Assembly (NCBI GenBank): GCA_019192545.1
Contig: JAHCMI010000013.1
Coordinates: forward strand, 82,316-146,315
Reading direction: 5' to 3'
Source: Rivularia sp. MS3
Lineage (GTDB): Bacteria; Cyanobacteriota; Cyanobacteriia; Cyanobacteriales; Nostocaceae
Length of the DNA: 64,000 bases
Part shown: in pieces, positions 54,263 through 63,914 of the stretch
Layout of the letters: every line of letters starts with the position of its first letter
Position numbering within the stretch: position 1 is the first letter of the stretch
Notes under the pieces: model-generated
What the model was told of the DNA's origin: nothing
Database searches by the model: none
What the model saw: only the letters and a program-made list of their open reading frames with translations
Program-made: the position numbers and the translations under genes

Positions 54263-54724
54263 AAAACCCCGTTCCGTTCCGTATAATTTTTTTTAGAGAT
54301 TAAAATTTGCTTGATTGAGTAAAACTAATTTTGATTAACTAGCTGCAATATAAAATCCGAACGTACATTTTTTTAACACAACAAACGAGTTTTTACAAAA
54401 CGTCGAACTACCGCCAGCAAGCCTATATTTATAAGTAAACAACAGCATAACTCGATTAATTTTGGTTGCCGAGAAAATACGTAATTATTTGCTTTCGTTG
54501 CTCTTATTGCCTACTGAATAAATTATTTTTATCGTTATGATAGTTTTTCGTTTAAAAATGGGAATAATAAAAATTTGCATTCTTGTGAATTCTGCAATGA
54601 ATTGTTTCAAAATTTAATACATAGTGATATTAGATGATGATTGTAGTAGGGATAATTTATAATCTTATATCTAGCATTAATTACACAGATGCTTTGCCTG
54701 CCTTGTGTATCGTGATTCATCCAT
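54263..54724. other. Intergenic region upstream of the 580-residue protein
   Basis: AT-rich spacer between divergent genes with no supported gene or RNA. Confidence 0.4.
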
Positions 54725-54758
54725 AAAAATGCTTACGAGAAAAAATGTAAGCATTTTT
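54725..54758. terminator. Perfect inverted repeat, bidirectional terminator-like
   Basis: AAAAATGCTTAC and GTAAGCATTTTT pair perfectly around a 10-nt loop, with A and T runs at the ends, so it would work as a terminator in both directions. No gene ends right beside it, so it may instead protect the sucC-like gene from readthrough. Confidence 0.6.
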
Positions 54759-55005
54759 ACTGATATATTACATTACTTTCTATAAAATAATAGGGGGTGA
54801 GAATCGCTTTTTAATTTACCCAATTTACGCTATTGGATAAAATTAGTAACAGAAAAATAACTGGTTTTTAACAGCTTGTTTTTAAGGGTTCGCTTGGGGC
54901 TTAAAACTGAAAACTTACAAGCTAATTGTAAGGATGTATGCTGTATGTTTTAGACAGCACCGCAGTAATCCTCTGCAAGGCAAGCAATATAAATGGTGTG
55001 TGTCA

Positions 55006-56247
55006 ATGGAATTATTGGAATATCAAGTAAAAGAATGGTTTGGGAAAATAGGTATTCCGGTATTACCTTCCCAAACAATCGATCATCCTACTGACTTAAA
55101 ACGGTTGAAAATCAACTACCCAATAGTTTTGAAATCTCAAATTTATGGGGGAGGAAGAGCTAAGGCTGGCGGAGTCAGGTTTGTCGAAACTACCATCGAT
55201 GCCATTGCAACGGCTCAAAACATTTTTAATCTGTCGATTTACGGTGAATTGCCAGAATTATTGTTGGCAGAAGCTAAATACAATATTGAACAAGAACTTT
55301 ACTTAGCCATTGTTTTAGATACTGCTGTATGTCGTCCGATACTGTTAGGATGCAATGAGGCGGATATAGATTGGGATGAAGCTGGAGAAAAAATGCAGCA
55401 TGTGGTGGTAGAAGAGCAGTTTTCTCCTTTTTACGCTCGAAGGCTAGCCTTAAAAATGGGTTTGCAAGGTACCTTGATGCAGTCGGTAAGTGAGGTTATC
55501 GAAAATATGTACCGATTGTTTATCGAAAAAGACTTAGATTTGGTAGAAATCAATCCATTAGGAGTAAATTCTTCTGGGCAGGTGATGGCTTTGAATGGAA
55601 ACGTCAGCATTAATGAAAGAGCAATTCGTCGTCATCAAGAAATTGCACTGATAGCTCGTAAATTAGTTAGCCGTAATATCTCGAAAGATACAAATGGCAA
55701 CTTCGGCAATTGGGATGGAGTAGAAAAGCATGGTAGGATAGGCGTTCTGGGAAATGGCGCTGGTTCTGTAATGGCGACTTTAGATTTAGTTGTAAATAAT
55801 GGTGGAAAACCAGGAGTATGTCTTAATTTGCGACATGCGTTTTTAACCGATATTATGCCGACTACTTTTAATACTCGTTTGCAAAAGGCTTTACAAATTT
55901 TAGCTGCTGATAAAAGTATCAAAGTAATACTAATTAATTTTTTAGGTAGTATTCCTCAAGCAAAAGAAGTTGCGGAGGTAATTGCAGGATTTATTCAGCA
56001 ACAATCAAGTTCTACAAGTCCTAATTCGCAAGAGTTTGTTGCAAATGGAAATAAAAATGGTCTTAGAGGTGTTTCTCTACCTCGATTAGTGATTCGCTTA
56101 GCTGGTTCCGATTTAGATACAGCTAAGAATTGTTTATCAGATTTAACAAATGCTGCCGAGAATTCTATATTACTCGTAGAAAGTTTAGATGAGGCAGTGG
56201 AGCGGGCAGTTAAACTGGCAAAAGAAAATGTTAAAAGGCAACGGTAA
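55006..56247 (+). CDS. Divergent succinyl-CoA ligase beta subunit (SucC-like, ATP-grasp)
   Basis: The start is set at the ATG at 55006 (MELLEYQVKEWFGKIGIPVLP), the standard SucC N-terminus; 24 upstream codons in frame are not protein-like. The 413 residues contain the ATP-grasp segments IVLKSQIYGGGRAKAGGV and DLVEINPLGVNSSGQVMALNGN. The normal metal ligand Asp in ALDAK is replaced by Asn (ALNGN). The C-terminal CoA-ligase domain keeps GVLGNGAGSVMATLDLV but the usual GGIVRCD loop reads NFLGSIPQ. The alpha partner lies 1 kb downstream. It appears to be a divergent, possibly repurposed paralogue. Confidence 0.7.
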   Translation: MELLEYQVKEWFGKIGIPVLPSQTIDHPTDLKRLKINYPIVLKSQIYGGGRAKAGGVRFVETTIDAIATAQNIFNLSIYGELPELLLAEAKYNIEQELYLAIVLDTAVCRPILLGCNEADIDWDEAGEKMQHVVVEEQFSPFYARRLALKMGLQGTLMQSVSEVIENMYRLFIEKDLDLVEINPLGVNSSGQVMALNGNVSINERAIRRHQEIALIARKLVSRNISKDTNGNFGNWDGVEKHGRIGVLGNGAGSVMATLDLVVNNGGKPGVCLNLRHAFLTDIMPTTFNTRLQKALQILAADKSIKVILINFLGSIPQAKEVAEVIAGFIQQQSSSTSPNSQEFVANGNKNGLRGVSLPRLVIRLAGSDLDTAKNCLSDLTNAAENSILLVESLDEAVERAVKLAKENVKRQR

Positions 56248-56679
56248 ACTCGGGAAAACAATAATTTTTTATGTTACGAAGGTCGCTAGTATAAAAATTA
56301 TTTTTTTTTAATACAATCTGCCATTTCTAATAGTTACTTAATTACGTTTCGCAAGGTATGATTTTTGTAAGCATAAATAATTGTTTGCTTATCTATACGA
56401 GCAAATAATTAATGCTATGGCTTTGATGTTTTATTTTCGATTAATTGGTAAGGAGGTTGGATTAATATCCATAACTCACTTAAATCATAGTTTTGATTTA
56501 AATCAATGTGTACTTGTTTATTTATAGAGGTAGTTACTCAAGTTACTAGGTATGTACATTTTTTGAGGAAGATAATACGAAAAATTCATTCAGCACTACA
56601 TGCGAAATAAGTAAGTCGGCAGAAAAAAACAGAACTACATAACAAAATGTAAATTAGCCTTAAACCCTTATTCCCACTG

Positions 56680-56702
56680 CCGACTGCCGACTGCCGACTG
56701 CC
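56680..56702. repeat. Short GACTGCC tandem repeat
   Basis: Three copies of the heptamer GACTGCC in a row, another form of the heptameric repeats of this genome. Confidence 0.75.
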
Positions 56703-56872
56703 TTGCCCTAATTACAATTTTCAACGCCTATCTACTTAATAGATTTTAATAGGTAGTAAACTACAAGCTTAGAACTTATGAATGTCTTACTTTATTAGAT
56801 ATGTTTTCTCTGTTAACAGAGCATTGACATAACTACCGCTGGGAAGTATCCCAAATGTGTAAAAATACTATT

Positions 56873-56976
56873 TGTCATTGCGAGTAGAAGGACGCATTCA
56901 GCGTTCGCCTTTATGTGCGGCTCAGAGAAAGGAACATCGCAAGACTTCGAGATTGCTGCACACAGCGAACAATGAC
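56873..56976. repeat. REP-like element, GTCATTGCGA ... AATGAC
   Basis: It starts GTCATTGCGAG and ends CGAACAATGAC, an imperfect inverted repeat. Relatives are at 43924-43999 (nested in a larger element) and 63888-63914. It is noncoding. Confidence 0.65.
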
Positions 56977-57276
56977 AGCAGAAATCTCGATCGCGCCGCC
57001 ATTGGGATGCTCCCTACCACTGAGGTCAGACATGCTGAATTCAACATTTGAATGTAAATTCAGTATATTTTTATTTTCTAGATGCAAACAACGGTACTTA
57101 ACTTTTTCATAACCTCATCTTAACCTAAGATATTCTTTTTTAAAAGGTTAAAGTTGGCTTTTTCTCATCTAATTCGCGATACGCGAGCAAAGCCGTATAT
57201 CGTAATTTAGAACTGCGTTTTCGTGTTTCTTAGTTACTTGAAAGGCTAAGTTCTCTTTAAAAATTTATGCTTTTTT

Positions 57277-58158
57277 ATGAATTTAACGCCAGACAGTAAA
57301 GTAATCATCCAAGGCTTCAGTGAGTTTATTTCAGAAACTCATATTTCTCAAATGAAAGCATATGGTACAAATTTAGTCGCTGGGGTAAATCCTGGATGCG
57401 GCGGCAGTAAGCAGTATGGTTTGCCGGTATTTGATTTAGTTGAGGAAGTGGTAAATAAATTTGGGGTGATTCATACCACAATCATCTGCGTACATCCTTT
57501 TCAGGTTTTAGATGCAGCATTAGAAGCAATGGGTTCTGGTATCAGTCAAATTATTATTATTTCTCCTGGAGTACCTCCCTTAGACATGGTAAATTTATTT
57601 CGCCGTGCTGAAGCTGAAGAAACAATAATTGTAGGCCCTAACAGCCCAGGCATAATTGTGCCGGGAAAAATTTTATTAGGCACCCATCCCAGCGAATTTT
57701 ACATACCCGGACAAATCGGAATAGTCAGTCGCAGCACTACTTTAACCTACGAAATTGCTTGGGAATTAACTCAAGTGGGGCTAGGGCAGTCAATTAGTGT
57801 AAGTATAGGTAGTGATGGAGTTGTAGGTTCTTCTTTTATCCAGTGGCTGCAAATTTTAGACGAAGACGAAAATACTCAAGCTATAGTTTTAGTCGGGCAG
57901 CCTGGTGGGGGGCGTGAAGAAGCCGCAGCAAGTTATATATCTGAAATGATTGATAAACCGGTGATTGCTTATATTGCCGGAGTACATGCTCCGCCAGCGA
58001 AACATTGGCGACAAACAGGTACTTTAGCGGCAGTTATCGGACGCGATCCAGAATTTGGTACGGCAAAAAGTAAACTGCAAGCCTTTAAAGATGCGAAAAT
58101 ACCGGTAGCTCAACGTCCTTCTCAAGTTGCGGAATTAGTAAAGAAAGCGGTTAAGTAA
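57277..58158 (+). CDS. Divergent succinyl-CoA ligase alpha subunit (SucD-like) lacking catalytic His
   Basis: The 293 residues align with SucD throughout (SKVIIQGFSE, NLVAGVNPGCGGSK, GPNSPGIIVPGK, GIVSRSTTLTYE, APPAKHW). Three functional sites are altered. The CoA-binding loop GFTGSQG reads GFSEFIS. The Glu that steadies the phosphohistidine (E208 in E. coli) is Gln208. The phosphohistidine of GHAGA (H246 in E. coli) is Gln246. It therefore cannot use the normal phosphohistidine mechanism. It pairs with the SucC-like gene upstream, and both are divergent, so the pair may have a different reaction. A TnpB remnant begins three bases after its stop. Confidence 0.75.
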   Translation: MNLTPDSKVIIQGFSEFISETHISQMKAYGTNLVAGVNPGCGGSKQYGLPVFDLVEEVVNKFGVIHTTIICVHPFQVLDAALEAMGSGISQIIIISPGVPPLDMVNLFRRAEAEETIIVGPNSPGIIVPGKILLGTHPSEFYIPGQIGIVSRSTTLTYEIAWELTQVGLGQSISVSIGSDGVVGSSFIQWLQILDEDENTQAIVLVGQPGGGREEAAASYISEMIDKPVIAYIAGVHAPPAKHWRQTGTLAAVIGRDPEFGTAKSKLQAFKDAKIPVAQRPSQVAELVKKAVK

Positions 58159-58530
58159 GCTCACCCCTGGCTGAAGCGCAGGGGCTTTCGCCTGACCGCT
58201 AAACCTTGGTGTTTCAGTAGCCCTGGATTTACCGTACAAGACAGTTCATCTGAACCTCGAAGGAGGCTTACAACCCCTCCAATAATTGACAAGTTATAGC
58301 TTGCGTTTTCATTACTCTTCACCATGCCAACCACAGATATTATTCGTACATTTGAATCTTTTTCCGCTTCTCAATCCCAAGTGCATACAAGCATGACAAG
58401 TTTGAGAACTGTATCGTGGCGAAACAGGTACTATTTCAACCCCATTAATCAATCCTTTGTATTCGAGGAAAGTACGAAGCTGATAGAAAGCCCAAGAGTT
58501 AGAACGTCTGCGCTCTGTCTTGGTTCTAGG
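58159..58530 (-). mobile_element. IS200/IS605-type TnpB (OrfB) 3' remnant with right-end hairpin
   Basis: On the minus strand, one frame reads PRTKTERRRSNSWAFYQLR and continues to a zinc ribbon, CHAC with the partner CTNNIC, then GWHG, the C-terminal domain of TnpB. A one-base insertion near 58312-58318 moves the frame, and the rest reads ENASYNLSIIGGVVSLLRG down to a stop at 58161. The N-terminal 300 or so residues are gone. Beyond the stop, CCCCTG and CAGGGG form the right-end hairpin typical of these elements, where the guide RNA would end. The element is inactive. Confidence 0.85.
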
Positions 58531-58533
58531 TTG

Positions 58534-59223
58534 TTAGTTAGTTCTGTTTCTAATACCAGTCAAATCTTCAATTAAAAACCCAAGTTCCATAATTCCTACT
58601 GAGGTGCATAGCTCGGCTAAATCACTCAAAACATGAGAAGAAATCAAGATTGTCATTCCCGCTTCTTGCAATACTTTGATGATTTCCCGAAACTGCATCC
58701 TGGCAATGGGATCTAATCCAGAAACTGGTTCATCGAGTAGCAGTATAATCGGTTCGTGAATAATCGTTCGAGCCAAACACAACCGCTGTTTCATCCCCCT
58801 CGATAGAGTTGAAATCAAACTGTTGCGCTTATTCTCCAACTGAATTAGCTGTAAAACTTCATGTAACCTTTTGGTGCGTTTGGGTTCTTTCAGGAGATAT
58901 AACCTTGCAAAATAATCTAAATAATCCCAAACCGTTAACTCTTTATACAGAGGATAGTCATCGGGTAGATAGCCCAAACGCCGTTTAAGAGTAGGATTTG
59001 TTTTATCCCGACGCAAGCGATCGCCATTTAAATAAATTTCTCCGGCAGTGGGTTCTTCTGCTGCTGCTAACATGCGAATTAAGGATGTTTTTCCAGCACC
59101 GTTAGGACCTATAAGCCCGTAAACCTCACCTTCACCGATTTCTAATTCAAGGTTATTAACAGCTATATGTTTGTCAAACTGTTTATATAACCCACTGGTA
59201 CGAATGGCTAATTCTTTTACCAT
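58534..59223 (-). CDS. C-terminally truncated ABC transporter ATP-binding protein
   Basis: The 229 residues contain Walker A GPNGAGKTS, the Q-loop LGYLPDDYPLY, signature LSRGMKQRL, Walker B ILLLDEPVSGLD and SSHVLSDL. The ATPase core is complete, but homology ends after MELGFLIEDL. The final residues TGIRNRTN come from sequence next to the TnpB remnant, and the usual C-terminal extension of these ABC-2-type ATPases is missing. No permease is adjacent. Whether the shortened protein works is unknown. Confidence 0.8.
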   Translation of the reverse strand: MVKELAIRTSGLYKQFDKHIAVNNLELEIGEGEVYGLIGPNGAGKTSLIRMLAAAEEPTAGEIYLNGDRLRRDKTNPTLKRRLGYLPDDYPLYKELTVWDYLDYFARLYLLKEPKRTKRLHEVLQLIQLENKRNSLISTLSRGMKQRLCLARTIIHEPIILLLDEPVSGLDPIARMQFREIIKVLQEAGMTILISSHVLSDLAELCTSVGIMELGFLIEDLTGIRNRTN

Positions 59224-59585
59224 TGTTTTTTCAATTCACACTGGTGTTTTCGACTAACTTAGCTTTTCCCTACAGCTTTAACATGAGTAATTTCGAGGAT
59301 TATCAACGTTCTTTACTTCAACTTGATTTATTCAGTATATTTACTTTCTCAAATGTAAAAATAAAAGATATTTTTGACACAATGATATTTTAAGTTTCAA
59401 CTCATTATTGTGACTAAAGAATCGTTAAGTTAAGTAAAGATATTGGGATTCAAAAATATTCTTTGATAGCCAGCAATAATTTTGATGTTCGGAATAAAAA
59501 GGGGATATAACGGTCTACAAATAATTACACTTGCCCGGTATGATATAAAACTGCACTATTTATAAAAAAAGCATCTAAAACCACT
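59224..59585. other. Intergenic region upstream of leuB
   Basis: About 360 bp, AT-rich, between divergent genes. No leader peptide with a Leu-codon run, riboswitch or repeat pair is recognised. Confidence 0.4.
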
Positions 59586-60671
59586 ATGACTCAGAACTAC
59601 CGCATTACCTTACTTCCCGGCGATGGCATCGGACCCGAAATTATGGCAGTAACGGTAGATGTACTCAAAGTCGTAGGAAACAAGTTTGATATCAAGTTTG
59701 AATTTCAAGAAGCTTTAATCGGTGGTGCTGCAATCGATGCCACCGGAGAACCCTTACCCGAAGTTACATTAAAAACTTGTGGCGATAGCGATGCAGTTCT
59801 ACTTGCAGCTATCGGCGGTTATAAATGGGATTCTTTACCATCCGATAAACGTCCTGAAGCCGGTTTATTAGGATTGCGGGCTGGTTTAAAATTATTTGCA
59901 AATTTACGTCCAGCAAAAATCATACCTCAGCTAATCGACGCTTCAACTCTGAAAAAAGAAGTTGTAGAAGGCGTTGATATCATGGTGGTGCGCGAATTAA
60001 CTGGTGGAATTTATTTTGGTAAACCCAAAGGAATTTTTGAGACGGAAACCGGTGAAAAACGCGGCATAAATACAATGGCTTATACCGAAGCGGAAATTGA
60101 GCGCATTGGTAAAGTCGCCTTTGAAGCAGCCCGTAAACGAGGAGGAAAACTCTGTTCTGTTGATAAAGCCAACGTTTTAGATGTATCTCAACTGTGGCGG
60201 AATAAAATTACTAAACTCGCCGAACAATACCAAGATGTTGAATTGAGTCATCTTTATGTAGATAATGCTGCCATGCAGCTACTGCGCGCTCCCAAACAGT
60301 TTGATACTATCGTTACCGGCAACTTATTCGGCGATATTCTTTCTGATGCCGCAGCCATGCTCACCGGCAGTATTGGTATGTTACCATCTGCTAGTCTAGG
60401 AGCAAATGCACCCGGAGTTTTTGAACCAGTTCACGGTTCAGCCCCCGATATTGCAGGACAAGATAAAGCAAATCCTTTAGCACAGGTTTTGAGTGCGGCA
60501 ATGATGCTACGCTACGGTTTAAACCAAAGCGATGCAGCAGATTACATAGAAAATACAGTGTTTAAAGTTTTACAGAATGGTTTCCGTACTGGGGATATAA
60601 TGTCCGAAGGAATGAATCAAGTCGGTTGCCAAGCTATGGGCAAAGAACTGATTCAGACTTTAGAAAAATAA
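59586..60671 (+). CDS. leuB: 3-isopropylmalate dehydrogenase
   Basis: The 361 residues match LeuB: start [18 protein letters not shown], the [17 protein letters not shown] substrate loop, [15 protein letters not shown], the Lys in [13 protein letters not shown], the metal Asp in VDNAAMQLL and [11 protein letters not shown], and [15 protein letters not shown] for NAD binding. It oxidises and decarboxylates 3-isopropylmalate in leucine synthesis in the cytoplasm. The gene stands alone. Confidence 0.97.
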   Translation: MTQNYRITLLPGDGIGPEIMAVTVDVLKVVGNKFDIKFEFQEALIGGAAIDATGEPLPEVTLKTCGDSDAVLLAAIGGYKWDSLPSDKRPEAGLLGLRAGLKLFANLRPAKIIPQLIDASTLKKEVVEGVDIMVVRELTGGIYFGKPKGIFETETGEKRGINTMAYTEAEIERIGKVAFEAARKRGGKLCSVDKANVLDVSQLWRNKITKLAEQYQDVELSHLYVDNAAMQLLRAPKQFDTIVTGNLFGDILSDAAAMLTGSIGMLPSASLGANAPGVFEPVHGSAPDIAGQDKANPLAQVLSAAMMLRYGLNQSDAADYIENTVFKVLQNGFRTGDIMSEGMNQVGCQAMGKELIQTLEK

Positions 60672-60835
60672 TTTAATTAGTAACTTAATTAACAATTACT
60701 TTTCTAATTTAGGTCACAATAATTTGGTCTCCCTAAACCGGAAACTTTCAGATACACTTAATTGCAAACCTAGTCACAAAACATAAGTAATTCGTGTACG
60801 CATTACGACAAGGGCAAGAAAATTTTACGAACCCC

Positions 60836-61054
60836 ATGACGCAATCTCCCTTGATTGACTCATCTGTCATCAGAGCGGCGGGTCAAATATATTACACTTA
60901 CTGTGAGGTTCATCCAGAAATTGCTGGACAACCTTCAGGAGTAGCGATTAATCGTGGTAATCATCGAGGAAAAGTGATTTTTACTCAGCAACCGGTTCTT
61001 TTACCGCAAGAGTGTTTTGTTCCGTTGAATCAAATCGAATCTCATATGTATTAA
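60836..61054 (+). CDS. Small conserved-looking protein of unknown function
   Basis: From the ATG at 60836 (MTQSPLIDSSVIRAAGQIYY) the protein has 72 residues. A GTG at 60794 would add 14 residues without a ribosome site. The text YYTYCEVHPEIAGQPSGVAINRGNHRGKVIFT has good protein-like composition, with one Cys and His-rich parts, but no known motif. It is in the same direction as leuB, 165 bp after it. Tandem 14-bp repeats follow its stop at once. Confidence 0.5.
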   Translation: MTQSPLIDSSVIRAAGQIYYTYCEVHPEIAGQPSGVAINRGNHRGKVIFTQQPVLLPQECFVPLNQIESHMY

Positions 61055-61127
61055 GAGGTTAAAGGTCTAACTAAGGTCTAAGGTTAAAGGTCTAAGGTTA
61101 AAGGTCTAAGGTTAAAGGTCTAAGGTT
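61055..61127. repeat. Tandem 14-bp repeat AGGTTAAAGGTCTA
   Basis: Four to five copies of a 14-bp unit AGGTTAAAGGTCTA (two heptamers) follow the small gene. Related AAAGGTC/TTAACCT heptamers occur near 35530, 36696 and 46122. Confidence 0.85.
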
Positions 61128-61264
61128 GATTCTCTCCTTATCCCTTTTTATCATGTCTTTTTATGCTTGTCTAAATAGTGATTCAAAGCTGACATCCGGG
61201 TAATTACGAATTACAAATGACAAATTCCGAATTACTTTGAGACGGATGGGTTTGGAATCAATTC

Positions 61265-62083
61265 ATGGATAAGTGGATTATCGTACCGGCTGGCTTAATT
61301 GTTTTCTTATTAGGTGCATCTATTGGTAGCTTTATCAACGTTGTAGTTTATCGACTACCGGCAGGTTTGTCGATTCTTTATCCTCCTTCCCGATGTCCTC
61401 ATTGCTTGAACGGGTTAAAAGCTTACGATAATGTTCCGGTTTTCGGGTGGTTATGGCTGCGGGGGCGTTGCCGTTACTGTAAAAGCAAAATCTCTTCTCG
61501 TTATCCAATTGTTGAAGCGGTTACGGGATTGATATTTGTAATAGTTTTTATTGCATTTCAGTTTTCGCCGCAGACAATAGGTTATTGGCTATTTTGTAGT
61601 TGGTTGTTAGCGCTATCAATAATTGATTTAGACACAATGACTTTACCCGGAGAACTAACAAAATCGGGTTTAATATTGGGTATTGTGTTTCAAATGATAT
61701 TAGGATTTACCTTAGAGTCGAGTTGGTTGGGATTAGTAAATAAATTGATGTTAGCAATCGCAGCAGCAGTATTAGGAATTTGGATGTTTGACGGAATTGC
61801 CCGCATCGGTACAATTCTTTTTCGCAAAGATGCAATGGGTGCAGGGGATGCTAAGTTAGCAGCAATGATGGGAGCTTGGCTGGGGTGGAAGCATTTACTT
61901 TTAGCGAGCTTCATAGCTTGTATTGCAGGAGTTGTAGTAGAAAGCTGCTCTACCCTTCTAATACAAAAAAATTTAAAAAGAAATAAACCTTTTCCTTTCG
62001 GTCCTTATTTAGCTTTAGGCTCAGCAATCGCACTTTTTAGCGGTGAAGCTATTTTATCCGCTTATATACAATTCTTCTTTTAA
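61265..62083 (+). CDS. pilD: Prepilin peptidase (type IV leader peptidase, A24)
   Basis: The 272 residues have an N-terminal membrane helix, a cytoplasmic zinc site of C44-x2-C47 and C69-x2-C72, and several further membrane helices. The aspartyl protease residues are D121/D123 in SIIDLDTMTLP and D195 in GAGDAKLAAMMGAWLGW. It cleaves and N-methylates prepilins and pseudopilins at the inner membrane. No pilin gene is adjacent. The N-terminal methylase domain is present in full. Confidence 0.93.
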   Translation: MDKWIIVPAGLIVFLLGASIGSFINVVVYRLPAGLSILYPPSRCPHCLNGLKAYDNVPVFGWLWLRGRCRYCKSKISSRYPIVEAVTGLIFVIVFIAFQFSPQTIGYWLFCSWLLALSIIDLDTMTLPGELTKSGLILGIVFQMILGFTLESSWLGLVNKLMLAIAAAVLGIWMFDGIARIGTILFRKDAMGAGDAKLAAMMGAWLGWKHLLLASFIACIAGVVVESCSTLLIQKNLKRNKPFPFGPYLALGSAIALFSGEAILSAYIQFFF

Positions 62084-62604
62084 ATCTTGTAACATTCTTC
62101 AGTCTTTCACTTAAAGTCTAATAACTAATAACTCATACTGAGTAAGGAATAAAAGCGCTGTAACGAAAAAGAACCAAACTAATTATTCTGTTAACTGCTA
62201 ACTGTTAACTGATACTTAATAACTGTAAAATTCATTACCCTATATTGTTTTAAGTATTTGGTATTATCGTGCTGTAGCTGGGAAAATTTTTGTAGATTAC
62301 CAATAATTCTTAGACGTATCATCAACTTGCATAAAGTATCTTATTGTCTTCTGTAGACTGTATGGCAGTTGAAGTTGTTATGCCTTCGATATAGCCTAAG
62401 ACTTGAATTAGTTTACTTATTTTCGTTAAGCTGAAAAGCATAGACAATTACGTTCTTATCTCTATTGCTTAGTAAAACGTTGAGGAATAATATAAACGTC
62501 TGGTATGAAAAGCTATAAAATATAACATTCATACGAAAGACAAAAAATACAATTCCCGTATTCTTGACTAAATTTGACATACAATCCACTTGCATAAGAT
62601 ACAA
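62084..62604. other. Intergenic region upstream of accD
   Basis: About 520 bp with a short heptamer repeat (62186-62212). No other gene is supported; a minus-strand open frame of 63 codons here is AT-rich noise. Confidence 0.45.
62186..62212. repeat. Short CTGNTAA heptamer array
   Basis: Three to four units (TTAACTGCTAACTGTTAACTG) belonging to the same heptamer family as at 18671 and 49363. Confidence 0.7.
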
Positions 62605-63570
62605 ATGGCAAACAACGACGAAACACGCGGTTTTAAATCTTTATTTGATTGGTTTGCAAACCGACGTAAAACAGAATCTATTAGCATTGAACGTCAAGAA
62701 CGTGAAATTGCTGATGGATTGTGGCATAAATGCACTAAGTGCGGTGTATTAACCTATACAAAAGACTTGAAAGCAAATCAAATGGTTTGCATCGAGTGCG
62801 GACATCATAATCGAGTGGACAGCGACGAACGCATCAATCAGCTTATAGATGCCAATACTTGGACAGCAATGGACGAACATTTGCTTCCTACCGATCCTTT
62901 ACAATTTCGCGATCGCAAATCTTACAGCGATCGTTTACGAGATATGCAGGAAAAAACTGGTTTAACAGATGCTGTTAGAACCGGTTTAGGAGAAATCAAC
63001 GGTTTACCTATTGCCCTAGGTGTAATGGACTTCCGATTTATTGGAGCCAGTATGGGTTCGGTTGTAGGGGAAAAACTAACACGTTTGATTGAACAAGCAA
63101 CTCAACGCCGCTATCCAGTAGTAATTATCTGTACTTCCGGCGGAGCAAGAATGCAGGAAGGATTGCTCTCTTTAATGCAGATGGCTAAGGTATCAGCAGC
63201 TTTAGAACTTCATCGCCAACAAAAACTTCTCTACATTCCTGTATTAACCAATCCCACAACTGGCGGAGTAACGGCGAGTTTCGCAATGTTAGGCGATATC
63301 ATTTTGGCAGAGCCGAAAGCAACTATTGGTTTCGCAGGTAGACGAGTTATTGAACAAACCCTAAGAGAAAAATTACCTGAAGACTTTCAAAGTGCGGAAG
63401 ATTTACTCAAACATGGTTTTGTTGATGAAATTGTTCCCCGCACTCAATTAAAGAAAACTTTGACACAATTAATTGCTTTACACCAACCACCTGCAATGAC
63501 AGCTAATAATAATTTGCTGGTATGGGAAACAACAACAAAGTTGAATCATACTGTTGTCACGGAACAGTGA
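62605..63570 (+). CDS. accD: Acetyl-CoA carboxylase carboxyltransferase subunit beta
   Basis: The start is the ATG at 62605 ([20 protein letters not shown]), preferred over a TTG 15 bases upstream. The 321 residues include the zinc ribbon C43-x2-C46 and C62-x2-C65 and the carboxyltransferase core with [42 protein letters not shown] and [15 protein letters not shown]. With AccA it transfers carboxyl from biotin to acetyl-CoA, the first step of fatty-acid synthesis. The last two residues and the stop (Glu-Gln-TGA) lie inside a heptamer repeat. A strong terminator follows. Confidence 0.97.
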   Translation: MANNDETRGFKSLFDWFANRRKTESISIERQEREIADGLWHKCTKCGVLTYTKDLKANQMVCIECGHHNRVDSDERINQLIDANTWTAMDEHLLPTDPLQFRDRKSYSDRLRDMQEKTGLTDAVRTGLGEINGLPIALGVMDFRFIGASMGSVVGEKLTRLIEQATQRRYPVVIICTSGGARMQEGLLSLMQMAKVSAALELHRQQKLLYIPVLTNPTTGGVTASFAMLGDIILAEPKATIGFAGRRVIEQTLREKLPEDFQSAEDLLKHGFVDEIVPRTQLKKTLTQLIALHQPPAMTANNNLLVWETTTKLNHTVVTEQ

Positions 63571-63583
63571 ACAGTTAACAGTT
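63562..63583. repeat. Heptamer repeat overlapping the end of accD
   Basis: Three units (GAACAGTGAACAGTTAACAG), the inverse orientation of the array at 18671. It includes the accD stop codon. Confidence 0.8.
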
Positions 63584-63599
63584 AGCAGCGATAGAAATT

Positions 63600-63664
63600 A
63601 AACCTCACCTGTCTTTAAGGACATTTCTCTTGTTGGTAAAGAGAGAAAAGGGTGAGGTTTTTGA
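63600..63664 (+). terminator. Rho-independent terminator of accD
   Basis: AAACCTCACC and GGTGAGGTTT pair perfectly at the base, an inner stem TTTCTCT/AGAGAGAAA extends it, and TTTTTG follows. It lies 30 bp after accD. Confidence 0.85.
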
Positions 63665-63695
63665 TTTCATGAAGGAAGAGGTAAGAAGGATGAAG

Positions 63696-63721
63696 AATCC
63701 CACGTTTTAAAACGTGGGATT
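63696..63721. repeat. Perfect 26-bp palindrome
   Basis: The sequence is self-complementary over 26 bp, with ends AATCCCACG and CGTGGGATT around TTTTAAAA. It is single copy in the window and followed by GAAATAAG. It could be a hairpin end of an IS200/IS605-type element or a regulatory site. Confidence 0.6.
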
Positions 63722-63887
63722 GAAATAAGAATATAAATGCCACTTAAATATTGTTTTGTGTCAATAAGCTGATGTATCGGAATCTTTAATATCTTTCTTC
63801 CTTCTTTCTCTCAATCCTTCCTTCGTTTGTAACAGTGAACTGTTAACTGTTCGCTGTTAAGTACCTAAGCAAAATTAATTGTGTATT

Positions 63888-63914
63888 GTCATTGCGAGGA
63901 ACGAAGCAATCTCA
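63888..63914. repeat. REP-like GTCATTGCGAGGA copy
   Basis: GTCATTGCGAGGAACGAAGC followed by AATCTC is the third copy of the repeat also found at 43924 and 56873. It is noncoding and may extend beyond the window. Confidence 0.65.

Larger units (their letters stand above)
56248..57276. other. Intergenic region between the SucC-like and SucD-like genes
   Basis: About 1 kb without a gene. It contains tandem GACTGCC heptamers (56680-56702) and a 'GTCATTGCGAG' type element (56873-56976). Open frames through that element are not genes. No terminator is evident after the SucC-like gene, so co-transcription with the SucD-like gene cannot be excluded. Confidence 0.5.

Noticed and set aside
58324..58575. 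Plus-strand frame of 83 codons
   Set aside because: It is antisense to the TnpB remnant, whose zinc-ribbon motifs on the minus strand explain the sequence.
63696..63730. CRISPR-like repeat (palindrome followed by GAAAT)
   Set aside because: Only one copy, no spacers and no cas genes in the window.
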